A DNA stretch of 64,000 bases, taken from assembly GCA_021793235.1 (NCBI GenBank), contig JAJYTD010000002.1, positions 124,001-188,000 on the forward strand, in the 5' to 3' direction. The position numbers and the translations under genes are program-made. Shown here piece after piece: positions 27,823 to 37,251 of the stretch (within the stretch, counting starts at the first letter, position 1; each line of letters starts with the position of its first letter). Source of the stretch: Actinomycetes bacterium (GTDB taxonomy: Bacteria > Actinomycetota > Actinomycetes > Streptosporangiales > Streptosporangiaceae). The notes beneath the pieces were generated by a model. It did not search any database and was not told the origin of the DNA. It worked only from the letters and a program-made list of their open reading frames with translations.

Positions 27823-29265
27823 TCAGGGCACGACACTCGTCAGGGTGTCGCTTACCGGGGGCAGGGCGACCTGGTCCAGGGCAGGCATGACCGGATGGGC
27901 CGCTGTCGCCCGTCCTCCGCCGGACCCCTGGGTGAGAACCTGGCCGGCGTATACAGGATCGGAGTCGTCGGGAACCTCGACCAGGAGGGCATAGGGCTCG
28001 CCAGGGTTTTCCATCTCCTGTGTTGCGGTCGTGCCCGCAGGGACCTCCACTTTGACCGGGTCACCGTTCTCCCCATCGGCGAAAACGGGGGTGATGACCG
28101 CTGTAGCGTCACCGTCCAGCGCGCCGAAGACCAGTTCGGTCGCAGTGTCGGCGGGATTGCCGGGCAGCACCGCGGTGTTGTGCGCCGAGCTCCCCAGGGA
28201 GGGTGCGGTAGCCGCGTAGGCGGTGTCTTCTCCTGAGGAGCGGTCCATCGCCACCCCCACGACCACCGGCCGGTCCGCCTCCACCACCACGGTTCCCGGC
28301 TCCTTGCCCAACGCCCCCTCCAGGCTGAGAGTGGCCGAGGCGGCCGGGGGCACACTCAGCCCCTCGAGTCCGTCGAGCTCGGCCTCGCCGTCAGGGGTGT
28401 ACACCTTCACATCAGCCGTCGCCGGCTCGTCTCCGGGAGTAGCGACGATGAGCCTCCGCACGCCCTTCCCCTTCGGAACACCGGCAATGACCTGCTTTTT
28501 CGCGGGACGGTCCGTAGGCGGCACCCAGTCGGATCCGGCCCCCGTCCGCTCCGCGAACAGCGACGAAGCGACCCTTCCGGCGTTCGTCCGTACGTGGACC
28601 GCGACGGCTCCGGTCGACTCGATCAGTTCGGTCAGGTCGACCTCGGCCTCGCCGTGCGCGTCCACGGAGATTCCCCGTGTGTCCGAGGAGAACGCGGGCC
28701 CGTCGGTCGCGTAGAGGTCGACGTTGACGGTGGCGGCGGCATCGTCGACATTGGCCAGCAGCAGCCGCAGCTCCTCCAGGTCGTCGCCCCCCGGCGCGGC
28801 GAACCAGGTGCTGACCCCCGGCTCGGTGCAGCGCACCATCGTGGCATAGGGGTCATCCGCGCCAATGGTGGTCTGTGTGACGTCGAGCCCGGCGGCCAGC
28901 GTCCCATCGGCCCGCACCACCGTGTGCCGTTCGGCCTCGCCCACATCGGTGCTCCACAGCCGCCCGGTCTTCTCGCCCTTACCGCCCACGGGCGCCGCTG
29001 CAGCGGTGTTCTCCTCTGCGATCAGTGTCCCTTCGTCCTCCTTGGCACTCAGGGTGAAGGCACCGATGTCGCTCACCCGGTCATCGCCCTGCGGCGGAGG
29101 ACAGACCCGCAGCGCGGACTCCACCTGCGCCGCCACTGGGTCGCGCTCCAGCGCGCCCGCGTCGGTACCCGCGGAGCGCGTGGCAAAGGCCACGCCGAAC
29201 AGCGCGGTCAGCGCGACCATGACCAAACCCAAGAGGGCGAAGCGGCTCTCGACGATCAGCTTCAC
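27823..29265 (-). CDS. DUF5719 family secreted/membrane-anchored protein
   Basis: 480 aa. An N-terminal hydrophobic segment (FALLGLVMVALTALFGVAFA, residues about 9-28) serves as a signal or anchor. The rest is an extracytoplasmic beta-rich chain of repeating sandwich-like segments (for example VNVDLYATDGP and VKVYTPDGEA) with acidic bias. DUF5719 proteins in actinobacteria are found next to the large family-2 glycosyltransferase, as here (3-nt gap upstream). A joint role in a surface glycan is inference. No catalytic motif is seen. Confidence 0.87.
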   Translation of the reverse strand: MKLIVESRFALLGLVMVALTALFGVAFATRSAGTDAGALERDPVAAQVESALRVCPPPQGDDRVSDIGAFTLSAKEDEGTLIAEENTAAAAPVGGKGEKTGRLWSTDVGEAERHTVVRADGTLAAGLDVTQTTIGADDPYATMVRCTEPGVSTWFAAPGGDDLEELRLLLANVDDAAATVNVDLYATDGPAFSSDTRGISVDAHGEAEVDLTELIESTGAVAVHVRTNAGRVASSLFAERTGAGSDWVPPTDRPAKKQVIAGVPKGKGVRRLIVATPGDEPATADVKVYTPDGEAELDGLEGLSVPPAASATLSLEGALGKEPGTVVVEADRPVVVGVAMDRSSGEDTAYAATAPSLGSSAHNTAVLPGNPADTATELVFGALDGDATAVITPVFADGENGDPVKVEVPAGTTATQEMENPGEPYALLVEVPDDSDPVYAGQVLTQGSGGGRATAAHPVMPALDQVALPPVSDTLTSVVP

Positions 29266-29268
29266 TGC

Positions 29269-32200
29269 TCAGTTCCTTTTCCTGCGGGCGCCGCGCCCTC
29301 GGCGGCCGTGCCTGGTCGAGTGTGTGCCGCCCGCACCGCGGCCGCGCGTGCGGAGCGGCCGGCGAGGACGCGGCACGGGCTGGGCTTCCTGTTCGCGGAT
29401 CTCCTCCTCGGTACGGACACCCGGCAGGGCCATCACCACGACGAGGCCGAGCAGTGCGCCTTGCCCCGCGAGCCAGGTCCGACGCGCCGTTTCACTCCTG
29501 GTGATCTCCACCTGTCCGCCCGAGGACGGCAGCCGGAATGTCTGCATACCGGAGTTCGGCTGCGCGGATCGCAGTTCGGCCCCGTCGAGTGTGGCGCGCC
29601 AACCGCTGTCGGCGGGTTCGGCCAGAGCAAGGACGCGTTCTCCGCTCCCTGCGGGGATGTCCACGGTGAACTCCCCCGCGGATGATTTCAGCACGGCGGG
29701 GGCGGAACCGTCGGAGGCGATACGCAGCCGACCGGTCTCCTCGTCCAGCCGCCACAGAGCGAACTCCGGGGTCAACAGGATCCTGGACAGCCCCGGTGTG
29801 CCGTCCATGGTGTCGACCATGGTGACGTCGGCGTCGGTGCCCACCTCGGGCCGCGGTACGAGGACATAGCCGATACCGAAGTCGGCGAGCGTGTCGGCTT
29901 CGTCGCCGCCGCGCCCCGCGGCGAGCCCGGCCACGGTCTCGTCCAGGATGGCGCCCGGCTCCTCTCCGGAGCGCACCTGGGCCTCACCGACCCGGGGCTC
30001 GTGCCCCCGCAACACGCTATAGCGGACGGTACCGGTGCCGTCGGGGGACAGGACGAGTGTCCGGGCCTGGGTGCCGTCGTCGCCGACGGCTTCCAGGAAG
30101 CCGGGGATCGCCGGGTCGGCGTCGCCGGTCAGGGGCCCCTGCACCCCGTTCCACATCCACACGCCCGCCGCGGACAGAGGGGTGGTCAGGGCCAGGACCG
30201 CGGCGCCGGTGACGAACACGCGCCGTTTACCGCCCAGCCTCCACATCAGACCGAAGGACTGCGCTGTGGTGGCCACCGACAGCAGCATCGCCGTCGCCGC
30301 GAACGCCAGTGCCACGCCGGGCCAGGCCGGCGCGGCCGTCCCTCCGTAGTACGGCTCGACGACCACCCGGCTGACGATAATGGCGACCAGCATCCCGAAC
30401 AGCGCGATGCACCAGCCCACCGCTACCTGCATCCGCCTGCGCAGCAGCACCAGCGCGCAGAGGGCGGCCGCGAGGAATCCGCCGGTCACCCAGATCGGCG
30501 GGTTGCCCGGACCGCCGGGGGACAGCATCAGCAGCGCCTCGGGGGTGGCGGGCGGCGCGGAGAGATCGGGCCGATGCAGTCCCGCTTCCAGGAGCCACAT
30601 CGACGGATGCAGGAACAGCTCCAGCGACCACGGAAGCAGCAGTACCAGCGGCACGGCCAGGGCGATTCCGACGCTGACATAGAGCCTGCGGCCGATGTGC
30701 CCGAACGCCGCCGCCACGAGAACGCCGATGACCAGCGCGAGCAGCCAGACGAGCGGCACGAACGCCGTGGCGATCGCGAGGAATAGCGCCAGTGCCCAGG
30801 CCGTACGGCGGGATTGCCGAGGTGTCAGGGTCAGCATCCGGGTGAGCAGGATGCCGAGTACCGGCAGCAGCGCGTGCACGAGCGCTGTCCCCAGCCGCCC
30901 CTGGGCGACCGCGCCCGTCGCCATTGGCAGCAGCGCATAGGAGCCCGCCATCCACAGCTGCGCGGGGCGGAAGTTCAGTACCCGCCGGGCCAGCAGATAG
31001 GCGGTGAATCCGGCGAGCGGCACGCAGCCCAGCAGGATGATGGTGACGGCCAGCCAGGGTTTGCCCAGTGTCAGGGTGGACAGCAGCGCGAGGATCCCTA
31101 CGTAGGGCGGCGCGGGCGCACCGGCTCCGATCCCCACTTCGGGGCGTTCGGCCAGGTAGAGGTCCCACAGGTCCGACGCTCCGCCCCACACCGGCGGCAG
31201 GGCGCCGCCGGCCAGGCCGGCGCCGACGAACAGGGAACGCTCAGCGATCAGGGTGACCACGGTCAGGGCGAGGACGAGCAGCACGCCGGGCCGGGCCATG
31301 ACACGGCGCAGCAGGCTCTGGTCGTCACGCAGCGGATCCTCGTCGTCCTCGGCCTGCGGAGCGGCGAGGACCGCCTGGTGCCGACCAGGAGTGTCCAACG
31401 CGGGCGACCCGGACAGCATGTTGGCGACCATGTCGGTGAACTGCCGCATCGCCACACCGCGAGCCAGGAACGGCCGGATCGCGCTGTAGGTGCGGCGCCG
31501 GTTTTCGCGGCGCCGGAACCGCGCCCGGATCAGCCGCACCGGTGTCACCCACACCGAGGTGATCGCCACGGCTTCGTCGTAGGCGTTCGCAGGTTGCTTG
31601 GCCACGACGTACATGAGCACACGCAGCAGCGACGCCAAGGAGTTGCGTATGAACGCGCCGACCATCCCGCCGAAGGGCAGGTTCGCCAACAGGACGAACA
31701 GGGCGTTGCGGCGGTCGAGGCGGCGCGGGTGGTCGCTCGCGGAGCTGATGCGCCGCCGACGGCGCGCGGCCGCTTCGGCGTGGTAGGCGACGGCTTCGGT
31801 CACGATGAGGACGCGGTGCCCTGCGCCGCCGACACGCCAGCAGAAGTCGATGTCGTCACGGAAGATCGGCAGGCTCGGGTCAAAGCCGCCGAGTTGGTCC
31901 CAGACGTCCCGGCGCACGAGCATCCCCGCGCTGGAGACCGCGAGGACCTGGCGGGTTCCGTCGTGCTGGCCGTGGTCGAATTCGCGGCTCTCCAGACCGG
32001 TCTCCCGGCGGCCCGCGCCGTCGATGGTCACACCGGCCTCGACCAGCAGGCGCCGGTCGAACCAGTCGCGGAGCTTGGGGCCGAGGACAGCCGCGCGGGA
32101 GTCGTCGTTGGCGGCCAGCAGCAGGTGCTGCAGGGCGTCGGGATCAGGCGTGCAGTCGTCGTGGATCAGCCAGATCCACTCGATGGCGTCCGGGGCTGCG

Positions 32201-32541
32201 CCGGGGAATTCGGCGCGGGCACGCGGCATGTCCAGGGCGGCCCGGATGGCGTCGCCGTATCCGGTGTCGCGGGGCAGTGTGGTGATCGCGTCGGCGGCGA
32301 TGAAATCGGCGAGTATACGGCCGCTGCGATCGTGGCTTCCGGTATCGACACCGATAACACGCTGCACCGGTCGTGACTGCTCACGGACGGCTTCCAGTGT
32401 CTCCGGCAGCCAGCGAGCGCCATCATGGGTGACGACGACGGCCGTGACGATGTGGCGAGCGGGGTCCAGAGGTAGCACGGCTGGGGGTTCGCTCTCGGAT
32501 GTTCTAGGTGTGGAGTCGAATCGACCATTGCGGTCGGACAC
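29269..32541 (-). CDS. Large membrane glycosyltransferase, family 2 N-terminal domain
   Basis: 1090 aa. A cytoplasmic GT2 domain occupies residues about 30-290: nucleotide-sugar region VVVTHDGARWLPETLEAV, GVDTGSHD, metal site WLIHDDCTPDP and DIDFCWRVGGAGHRV. The long middle (about 290-870) has about 12-14 membrane helices, and the C-terminus is an extracytoplasmic beta region (about 870-1040) with one final helix and an Arg-rich tail. This arrangement is typical of actinobacterial polymerising or lipid-linked glycosyltransferases beside whiB2. It uses a nucleotide sugar, probably delivering to a lipid carrier or wall glycan; donor unknown. Coupled to DUF5719 downstream. Confidence 0.92.
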   Translation of the reverse strand: MSDRNGRFDSTPRTSESEPPAVLPLDPARHIVTAVVVTHDGARWLPETLEAVREQSRPVQRVIGVDTGSHDRSGRILADFIAADAITTLPRDTGYGDAIRAALDMPRARAEFPGAAPDAIEWIWLIHDDCTPDPDALQHLLLAANDDSRAAVLGPKLRDWFDRRLLVEAGVTIDGAGRRETGLESREFDHGQHDGTRQVLAVSSAGMLVRRDVWDQLGGFDPSLPIFRDDIDFCWRVGGAGHRVLIVTEAVAYHAEAAARRRRRISSASDHPRRLDRRNALFVLLANLPFGGMVGAFIRNSLASLLRVLMYVVAKQPANAYDEAVAITSVWVTPVRLIRARFRRRENRRRTYSAIRPFLARGVAMRQFTDMVANMLSGSPALDTPGRHQAVLAAPQAEDDEDPLRDDQSLLRRVMARPGVLLVLALTVVTLIAERSLFVGAGLAGGALPPVWGGASDLWDLYLAERPEVGIGAGAPAPPYVGILALLSTLTLGKPWLAVTIILLGCVPLAGFTAYLLARRVLNFRPAQLWMAGSYALLPMATGAVAQGRLGTALVHALLPVLGILLTRMLTLTPRQSRRTAWALALFLAIATAFVPLVWLLALVIGVLVAAAFGHIGRRLYVSVGIALAVPLVLLLPWSLELFLHPSMWLLEAGLHRPDLSAPPATPEALLMLSPGGPGNPPIWVTGGFLAAALCALVLLRRRMQVAVGWCIALFGMLVAIIVSRVVVEPYYGGTAAPAWPGVALAFAATAMLLSVATTAQSFGLMWRLGGKRRVFVTGAAVLALTTPLSAAGVWMWNGVQGPLTGDADPAIPGFLEAVGDDGTQARTLVLSPDGTGTVRYSVLRGHEPRVGEAQVRSGEEPGAILDETVAGLAAGRGGDEADTLADFGIGYVLVPRPEVGTDADVTMVDTMDGTPGLSRILLTPEFALWRLDEETGRLRIASDGSAPAVLKSSAGEFTVDIPAGSGERVLALAEPADSGWRATLDGAELRSAQPNSGMQTFRLPSSGGQVEITRSETARRTWLAGQGALLGLVVVMALPGVRTEEEIREQEAQPVPRPRRPLRTRGRGAGGTHSTRHGRRGRGARRKRN

Positions 32542-32654
32542 TATCGGCAGTTCACCCTACGCCACTTCGCGGCCGGACCGAGTGGAATCCCCGGCTCCCC
32601 GACCACGGCAGGAGCCAGCGAGGCGTCTCGGCCGACCGAGCACAATCATCAGTA

Positions 32655-32702
32655 AAAAAGGGATAAAAAGCGTGTGCCCCGAGGTGAAACCCCAGGGCAC
32701 AC
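32655..32702 (-). terminator. Intrinsic terminator of the whiB gene
   Basis: On the minus strand GTGTGCCC / GGGCACAC (8-bp stem) is followed by GCTTTTTATCCCTTTTTTA, the only strong T-rich intrinsic terminator I see in this GC-rich window. It starts about 20 nt after the whiB stop. Confidence 0.8.
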
Positions 32703-32722
32703 ACTGTGTGTCAGTAGCGCGG

Positions 32723-33010
32723 TTACAGCATGTCGGCCAGGAAATCGAAATCCTGGCCAACGGCTTTCTTCAACCGTCGGCGCTCACGTTCGGAGAGTCC
32801 TCCCCAGATGCCGAAGCGTTCGTCGTGCTCCAGCGCGTATTCCAGGCACTCCGCCCGAACCTCACACGAGTGGCAGACCTTCTTCGCTTCCCGGGTCGAG
32901 CCGCCCTTCTCGGGGAAGAACGCCTCGGGATCGGTCTGCGCACACAGAGCTCGTTCTTGCCAGCCCAGATCTTCGTCTGCGCCGTGCGCCAGCGGGATGA
33001 CCTCGCTCAT
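32723..33010 (-). CDS. whiB: WhiB-family iron-sulfur regulator (WhiB2/WhmD-type)
   Basis: 95 aa from ATG 33010, chosen for the perfect AGGAGG six nt upstream; a GTG two codons earlier lacks this. Four Cys (23, 46, 49, 55) form the CxxC...C cluster-binding set with CHSCEVRAEC, and the beta-turn GIWGG lies at 67-71. The basic ERERRRLKK helix would contact DNA. This is the regulator required for septation in streptomycetes (WhiB) and essential in mycobacteria (WhiB2/WhmD). The location between the large GT2 and fbiA matches those genomes. The 5' leader contains a small hairpin (33039-33065). Confidence 0.95.
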   Translation of the reverse strand: MSEVIPLAHGADEDLGWQERALCAQTDPEAFFPEKGGSTREAKKVCHSCEVRAECLEYALEHDERFGIWGGLSERERRRLKKAVGQDFDFLADML

Positions 33011-33116
33011 GCGCACCTCCTATTGCCCCCCTAGATGTACCCTCCCATTCGACCCCCGGGAGGGTGGAATCACACCTTGAAATTACACGCGCGCGGCTTG
33101 CGTTGCGTCAAGCGCG

Positions 33117-33197
33117 TTGCGTGGTAATCCCCTGAATATCATGTAACAAACGACCAGTGGCCGTCCACCCATGCCCGTTCAGCGGATTACCACGCAA
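33117..33197. repeat. 14-bp inverted repeat, 53-nt spacer, upstream of whiB
   Basis: TTGCGTGGTAATCC at 33117-33130 and its exact complement GGATTACCACGCAA at 33184-33197. It is between the whiB start and the end of the next gene upstream on the minus strand. It could be paired regulator sites in the whiB promoter or a long terminator stem. No T-run follows. Confidence 0.6.
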
Positions 33198-33234
33198 TTA
33201 TCCCGAGTATCCAAAGCGGCGGGGGTTCGGAGGA

Positions 33235-34674
33235 TCAGCGGCGGTCGTCGTCGCGATACCAGTTCTGCTGACCGTCGGCGTAATCGGCCCCGGGCTGTCC
33301 AAGCTGGTCAGAGTCATAGGAAGAACCGGTACCGTACTGCCCCCCGTATCCGGGGTCGGGCGACTGGGGCAGGTCGGCCGCGTTCTGCTGCTCCTCTGAT
33401 GCGAAGAACGACTCCAGTGGAGCGTCCTGCCGCTGCTCCGCGTTCTGGTTCTGCGCCGGCTGCTCCGGATCGGCGGCGGGCTGCTGGTACCAGCCGTACT
33501 GGGCGGCGTCCTGCGCGGCCTGCTCTCCTTCGGTGCCGCTCTGCGGTGCATACTGCGCGGGATCATAGGCAGACCCGTACGCCTGCTGGCCACCCGTGCC
33601 ATAAGCCTGCCCGTAGGCCTGCTCCCCTCCGACGCCGCTCTGCGGTGCATACTGCGCGGGATCATAGGCAGACCCGTACGCCTGCTGACCGCCCGTGCCA
33701 TAAGCCTGCCCGTAGGCCTGCTCCCCTCCGACGCCGCCCTGCGGTGCATACTGCGCGGGATCATAGGCAGACCCGTACGCCTGCTGGCCACCCGTGCCAT
33801 AAGCCTGGGACTGCTGGGCGCCGACGGAATCGTAGCCGGGCTGCCCCGCCTGCCAGTCTTGCCCGTAGGGCTGCTGGCTCCCGCTCTGCGTGTACCCGGC
33901 CTGATAGCTCTCCTGTGCGCCGCTCTGCTGGAGATAGGCATCCTGGCCTTGCTGCCAGCTCTGGCCATAGCCCTGCTGTGCGAGGTCGGCGTAGCCCTGC
34001 TGCTGCGTCCCCCAGTCCTGCTGCGGCTGCTGGTAGGCCGACTGGGTCGGATCCGCATACCCCTGCTGCGGCTGCTGGTAGGCCGACTGGGTCGGATCCG
34101 CATACCCCTGCGCGGCGAGCGACTGCTGTGCCCCCATCTGGGGCGCAAAGGACTGCTGCGCGCCCGTCTGCGGCGCAAAAGACTGCGGCTGCCCCATGGG
34201 AGGCATCTGCGGCGGAGCCGAACGCGGCACCAGCGTCTGGTCACTGAAGACCTTCAGCAGGAACAGCCCGGCGAAGGCGATGACCGCGATCCGTCCGGCG
34301 ATGGAGAACAGCGCACTGAAACCGTTGGCCATCGCACCCTGTTCACTTGCCCAGACGAAACTCATGACCAGAGTGATCAGAGCCATGAACGCTGCGATGC
34401 CGGTGAAGATCAGCCCGATGAGCACGATCGGGAAGTTGGCAGATGACCTCTGCGGCGCGGTGATCACCAAGAAGACCGCTCCAAGGATCATCGCAATGAG
34501 AGCCGGGCTGAAGAAGAAGGCTGATCCCTCGTAGTAGAAGTTCGAGGCGACCGAACCCTGGAATCCGCCGGCCCCGAATACGTAGATCAGTCCCCCGAGC
34601 ACATGCGCGCCCACCGCACCGAGCAGCGCCCAGGCCGCGGGTACCCGCAGGCGTTGAATTGCTTCGTTGTTCAA
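33235..34674 (-). CDS. Membrane protein with long Q/Y/G-rich (prion-like) repeat tail
   Basis: 479 aa. The first about 150 residues contain four membrane helices (for example WALLGAVGAHVLGGLIYVF and IGRIAVIAFAGLFLLKVF-type segments). From about residue 165 to the end the chain is low-complexity: FAPQ-GAQQS repeats, two copies of GYADPTQSAYQQPQQ, and three consecutive 33-residue units containing QAYGTGGQQAYGSAYDPAQY. Gln, Tyr, Gly, Ala, Ser and Pro dominate with almost no Lys or Arg. The tail is predicted cytoplasmic and disordered. It is divergent from fbiA. I do not recognise a named family; function is unknown. Confidence 0.85.
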   Translation of the reverse strand: MNNEAIQRLRVPAAWALLGAVGAHVLGGLIYVFGAGGFQGSVASNFYYEGSAFFFSPALIAMILGAVFLVITAPQRSSANFPIVLIGLIFTGIAAFMALITLVMSFVWASEQGAMANGFSALFSIAGRIAVIAFAGLFLLKVFSDQTLVPRSAPPQMPPMGQPQSFAPQTGAQQSFAPQMGAQQSLAAQGYADPTQSAYQQPQQGYADPTQSAYQQPQQDWGTQQQGYADLAQQGYGQSWQQGQDAYLQQSGAQESYQAGYTQSGSQQPYGQDWQAGQPGYDSVGAQQSQAYGTGGQQAYGSAYDPAQYAPQGGVGGEQAYGQAYGTGGQQAYGSAYDPAQYAPQSGVGGEQAYGQAYGTGGQQAYGSAYDPAQYAPQSGTEGEQAAQDAAQYGWYQQPAADPEQPAQNQNAEQRQDAPLESFFASEEQQNAADLPQSPDPGYGGQYGTGSSYDSDQLGQPGADYADGQQNWYRDDDRR

Positions 34675-34956
34675 GAGAGGTTCCCCTCCGCTGCTTCGCC
34701 GTCGCGTCGGTGGAAGCTTTGCATATCGTCGGTCTATCAGGTGAATCGGTCAGGACGCGCAGAGCCGGGCGGTACATCCGTGACGGATCCCGGACAGAAC
34801 ACGATGCTCTGCGTGCGGCGTTCCAGCGGGAGCCAGGCCGTGTTGATCGGGGCGGCCCGCATCGCGCGCCGGTCCGCCCACCGTCCAAGCCCACCGCCCC
34901 GAGGAGGTGTGGGGCGCTCGGCACACACACCACAACAGCCTGCCAGACTTGGACAC

Positions 34957-35916
34957 ATGCGGATAGTCGTACCGGCTGGCGGAATTGGCGGGGCGCGGTT
35001 CCTACGCGGCCTCAAAACGACACTCGGGATCGGAGCTGACCACGATGACGGCAAGACGACCATAACGGTCATCGGCAATACCGGCGACGACATCACCTTG
35101 TTCGGACTGCGGATCTGTCCGGATCTGGACACTGTGATGTACACCTTGGGTGGCGGGATCAACGAATCCCAAGGGTGGGGCCGAACCGATGAGACCTTCG
35201 TCGTCAAGGAGGAACTCGCGGCCTATGGCATGCAGCCCACCTGGTTCGGGTTGGGCGACCGCGATGTCGCCACGCACATTGTGCGCGCGCAGATGATGGC
35301 GGCCGGCTATCCGCTGTCGGCGGTCACCGAGGCACTGTGCGACCGGTGGCGGCCGGGGGTGCGGCTGCTGCCCATGACCGATGACCGCGTCGAGACCCAC
35401 GTTCTCATCGATGATGAGAACGGCCGCCGCGCCATCCACTTCCAGGAGTGGTGGGTGCGGCACCGTGCCGCGATTCCCGCTGTGCGCATCATCGGTGTCG
35501 GAGCAGCAGACGCCGAGCCGGCCCCCGGCGTGCTGGAGGCGATCCACGAGGCCGACGCGGTACTGCTGCCGCCGTCGAACCCCGTGGTCAGCATCGGTTC
35601 GATCCTGAGCGTTCCGGGAATCCGCGAAGCCCTCACCGCTACAACCGTGGTCGGGGTCTCCCCCATCATCGGCGGCGCACCGGTCCGGGGCATGGCCGAT
35701 GCCTGCCTGTCGGCGATCGGTGTGGAGACCAGCGCTCGCGCGGTGGCCGAGCACTACGGCCCCGAACTGCTCGACGGGTGGCTGGTCGACGAGGCCGACG
35801 ACGGCGCCCATGTCGCCGGGATCGAGATCCGCTCTCGCCCGCTCTACATGAAAGACACCGAGTCGACCGCCGCGATCGCACGCGCCGCTTTGGACTTTGC
35901 GCTGGAGCTGAAATGA
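34957..35916 (+). CDS. fbiA: 2-phospho-L-lactate transferase (FbiA/CofD)
   Basis: 319 aa from ATG 34957; the open frame upstream to 34603 is not conserved in style. It transfers the phospho(enolpyruvyl/lactyl) group onto the deazaflavin Fo in coenzyme F420 biosynthesis. N-terminus [17 protein letters not shown] and [23 protein letters not shown] are diagnostic. [16 protein letters not shown] is the conserved C-terminal motif. No good ribosome site precedes the ATG, so the mRNA may be leaderless. The stop overlaps the fbiB ATG (ATGA). Confidence 0.95.
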   Translation: MRIVVPAGGIGGARFLRGLKTTLGIGADHDDGKTTITVIGNTGDDITLFGLRICPDLDTVMYTLGGGINESQGWGRTDETFVVKEELAAYGMQPTWFGLGDRDVATHIVRAQMMAAGYPLSAVTEALCDRWRPGVRLLPMTDDRVETHVLIDDENGRRAIHFQEWWVRHRAAIPAVRIIGVGAADAEPAPGVLEAIHEADAVLLPPSNPVVSIGSILSVPGIREALTATTVVGVSPIIGGAPVRGMADACLSAIGVETSARAVAEHYGPELLDGWLVDEADDGAHVAGIEIRSRPLYMKDTESTAAIARAALDFALELK

Positions 35917-37199
35917 CGACCGCATTGAATGTCCACGGCGTCCGGGGACTGCCGGAGGTGGGTGCAGGCGACGACCTGGTGGAACTGATCGCGGCCGCGT
36001 GCGGAACCGGATTGCGGGACGGCGACATCCTCGTCGTCACGTCCAAGATCGTCAGCAAGGCTGAAGGGCGCATGCGGCGGATGGATCGCGAGGATGCCAT
36101 CGACGCCGAAACGGTCCGGGTGGTGGCCCGCAAGGGCGCCACCCGCATCGTGCAGACACGCACCGGCCTGGTCATGGCCGCGGCCGGTGTGGACGCCTCC
36201 AACGTCGAACCCGGCCGCATACTCCTGCTTCCCGAGGATCCCGATGCCTCAGCCCGCCGACTGCGGGCGGGGCTGCGTGAACGGCTCGGTGTGCGTCTCG
36301 CCGTCATCATCAGCGACACGTTCGGCCGACCGTGGAGATCAGGGCAGACCGATATCGCGATCGGCGCGGCCGGCATCGACGCGCTGCAGGACCTGCGCGG
36401 AAGCACCGATACGCACGGCAACGTGCTCGATGTGACGCTCAATGCGGTCGCCGATGAGATCGCCGCAGCGGGCGAACTGGTCAAGGGCAAGGCGACGGGC
36501 ACACCGGTGGCGGTCGTACGCGGCCTGGCGAACCTGGTGACCGACGGGGACGGCGACGGTGCCGCGGCGCTGATCCGCCCGGCCGACGAGGACCTGTTCC
36601 GCTACGGGTCCCGCGATGTCGTTCCGGCTCGCCGGACCATCCGCGAGTTCACCGCCGAACCGGTGGATCCGGCCGCGGTCCACCGGGCGGTGGCCGCCGC
36701 GATCACGGCACCGGCCCCGCACCACACCACACCGTGGCGCTTCGTCCTGGTGGAATCGGAACGGACACGGACCCGGCTGCTGGACGAGATGCGCGCGGCC
36801 TGGATCACCGACCTGCGCCGGGACGGCTTCAGCGAGGAGTCCATCGCCAAGCGCACCCGCCGCGGCGACGTGCTGCGCAACGCCCCCTACCTGGTGGTAC
36901 CGTGCCTGGTCACCGATGGCGCGCACCCCTATCCCGACGAGCGCCGGGCCGATGCCGAACGGTCCATGTTCCTGGTCGCGATGGGTGCGGGAGTGCAGAA
37001 CTTCCTGGTCGGGCTCGCGATGGAGGGGTTGGGGTCGGCCTGGGTGTCGTCCACGATGTTCTGCCCCGATGTCGTCCGGCGGGTGCTGGAGCTGCCAGAG
37101 GACTGGCAGCCGATGGGAGCGGTCGCGGTGGGCCACGCGGCGGTGCCGCCGAAGGACCGCCCTCCGCGCAAACCCGAGGCCTTCATCGAGGTGCGCTGA
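35913..37199 (+). CDS. fbiB: Coenzyme F420:gamma-glutamyl ligase FbiB (CofE-nitroreductase fusion)
   Basis: 428 aa from ATG 35913, overlapping the fbiA stop. The N-terminal CofE domain (about 1-245) adds glutamates to F420 ([48 protein letters not shown]). The C-terminal FMN-binding nitroreductase-like domain (about 255-428; [22 protein letters not shown]) reduces dehydro-F420, as in mycobacteria. Full-length fusion with both domains complete. It converges with fbiC across 52 nt. Confidence 0.95.
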   Translation: MTTALNVHGVRGLPEVGAGDDLVELIAAACGTGLRDGDILVVTSKIVSKAEGRMRRMDREDAIDAETVRVVARKGATRIVQTRTGLVMAAAGVDASNVEPGRILLLPEDPDASARRLRAGLRERLGVRLAVIISDTFGRPWRSGQTDIAIGAAGIDALQDLRGSTDTHGNVLDVTLNAVADEIAAAGELVKGKATGTPVAVVRGLANLVTDGDGDGAAALIRPADEDLFRYGSRDVVPARRTIREFTAEPVDPAAVHRAVAAAITAPAPHHTTPWRFVLVESERTRTRLLDEMRAAWITDLRRDGFSEESIAKRTRRGDVLRNAPYLVVPCLVTDGAHPYPDERRADAERSMFLVAMGAGVQNFLVGLAMEGLGSAWVSSTMFCPDVVRRVLELPEDWQPMGAVAVGHAAVPPKDRPPRKPEAFIEVR

Positions 37200-37251
37200 C
37201 CGGGCCGGCGTTCGCCCCGGCCATAGTGCCCGGCTGCCCGCACGGAGCCGC

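Noticed and set aside
30814-32376. Plus-strand open frame of 520 codons opposite the GT2 gene
   Set aside because: Antisense shadow; the minus strand encodes clear GT2 motifs and membrane helices.
33522-33815. Three 99-bp tandem units as a possible non-coding repeat locus
   Set aside because: The units are in frame and encode the Q/Y/G-rich tail of the membrane protein.
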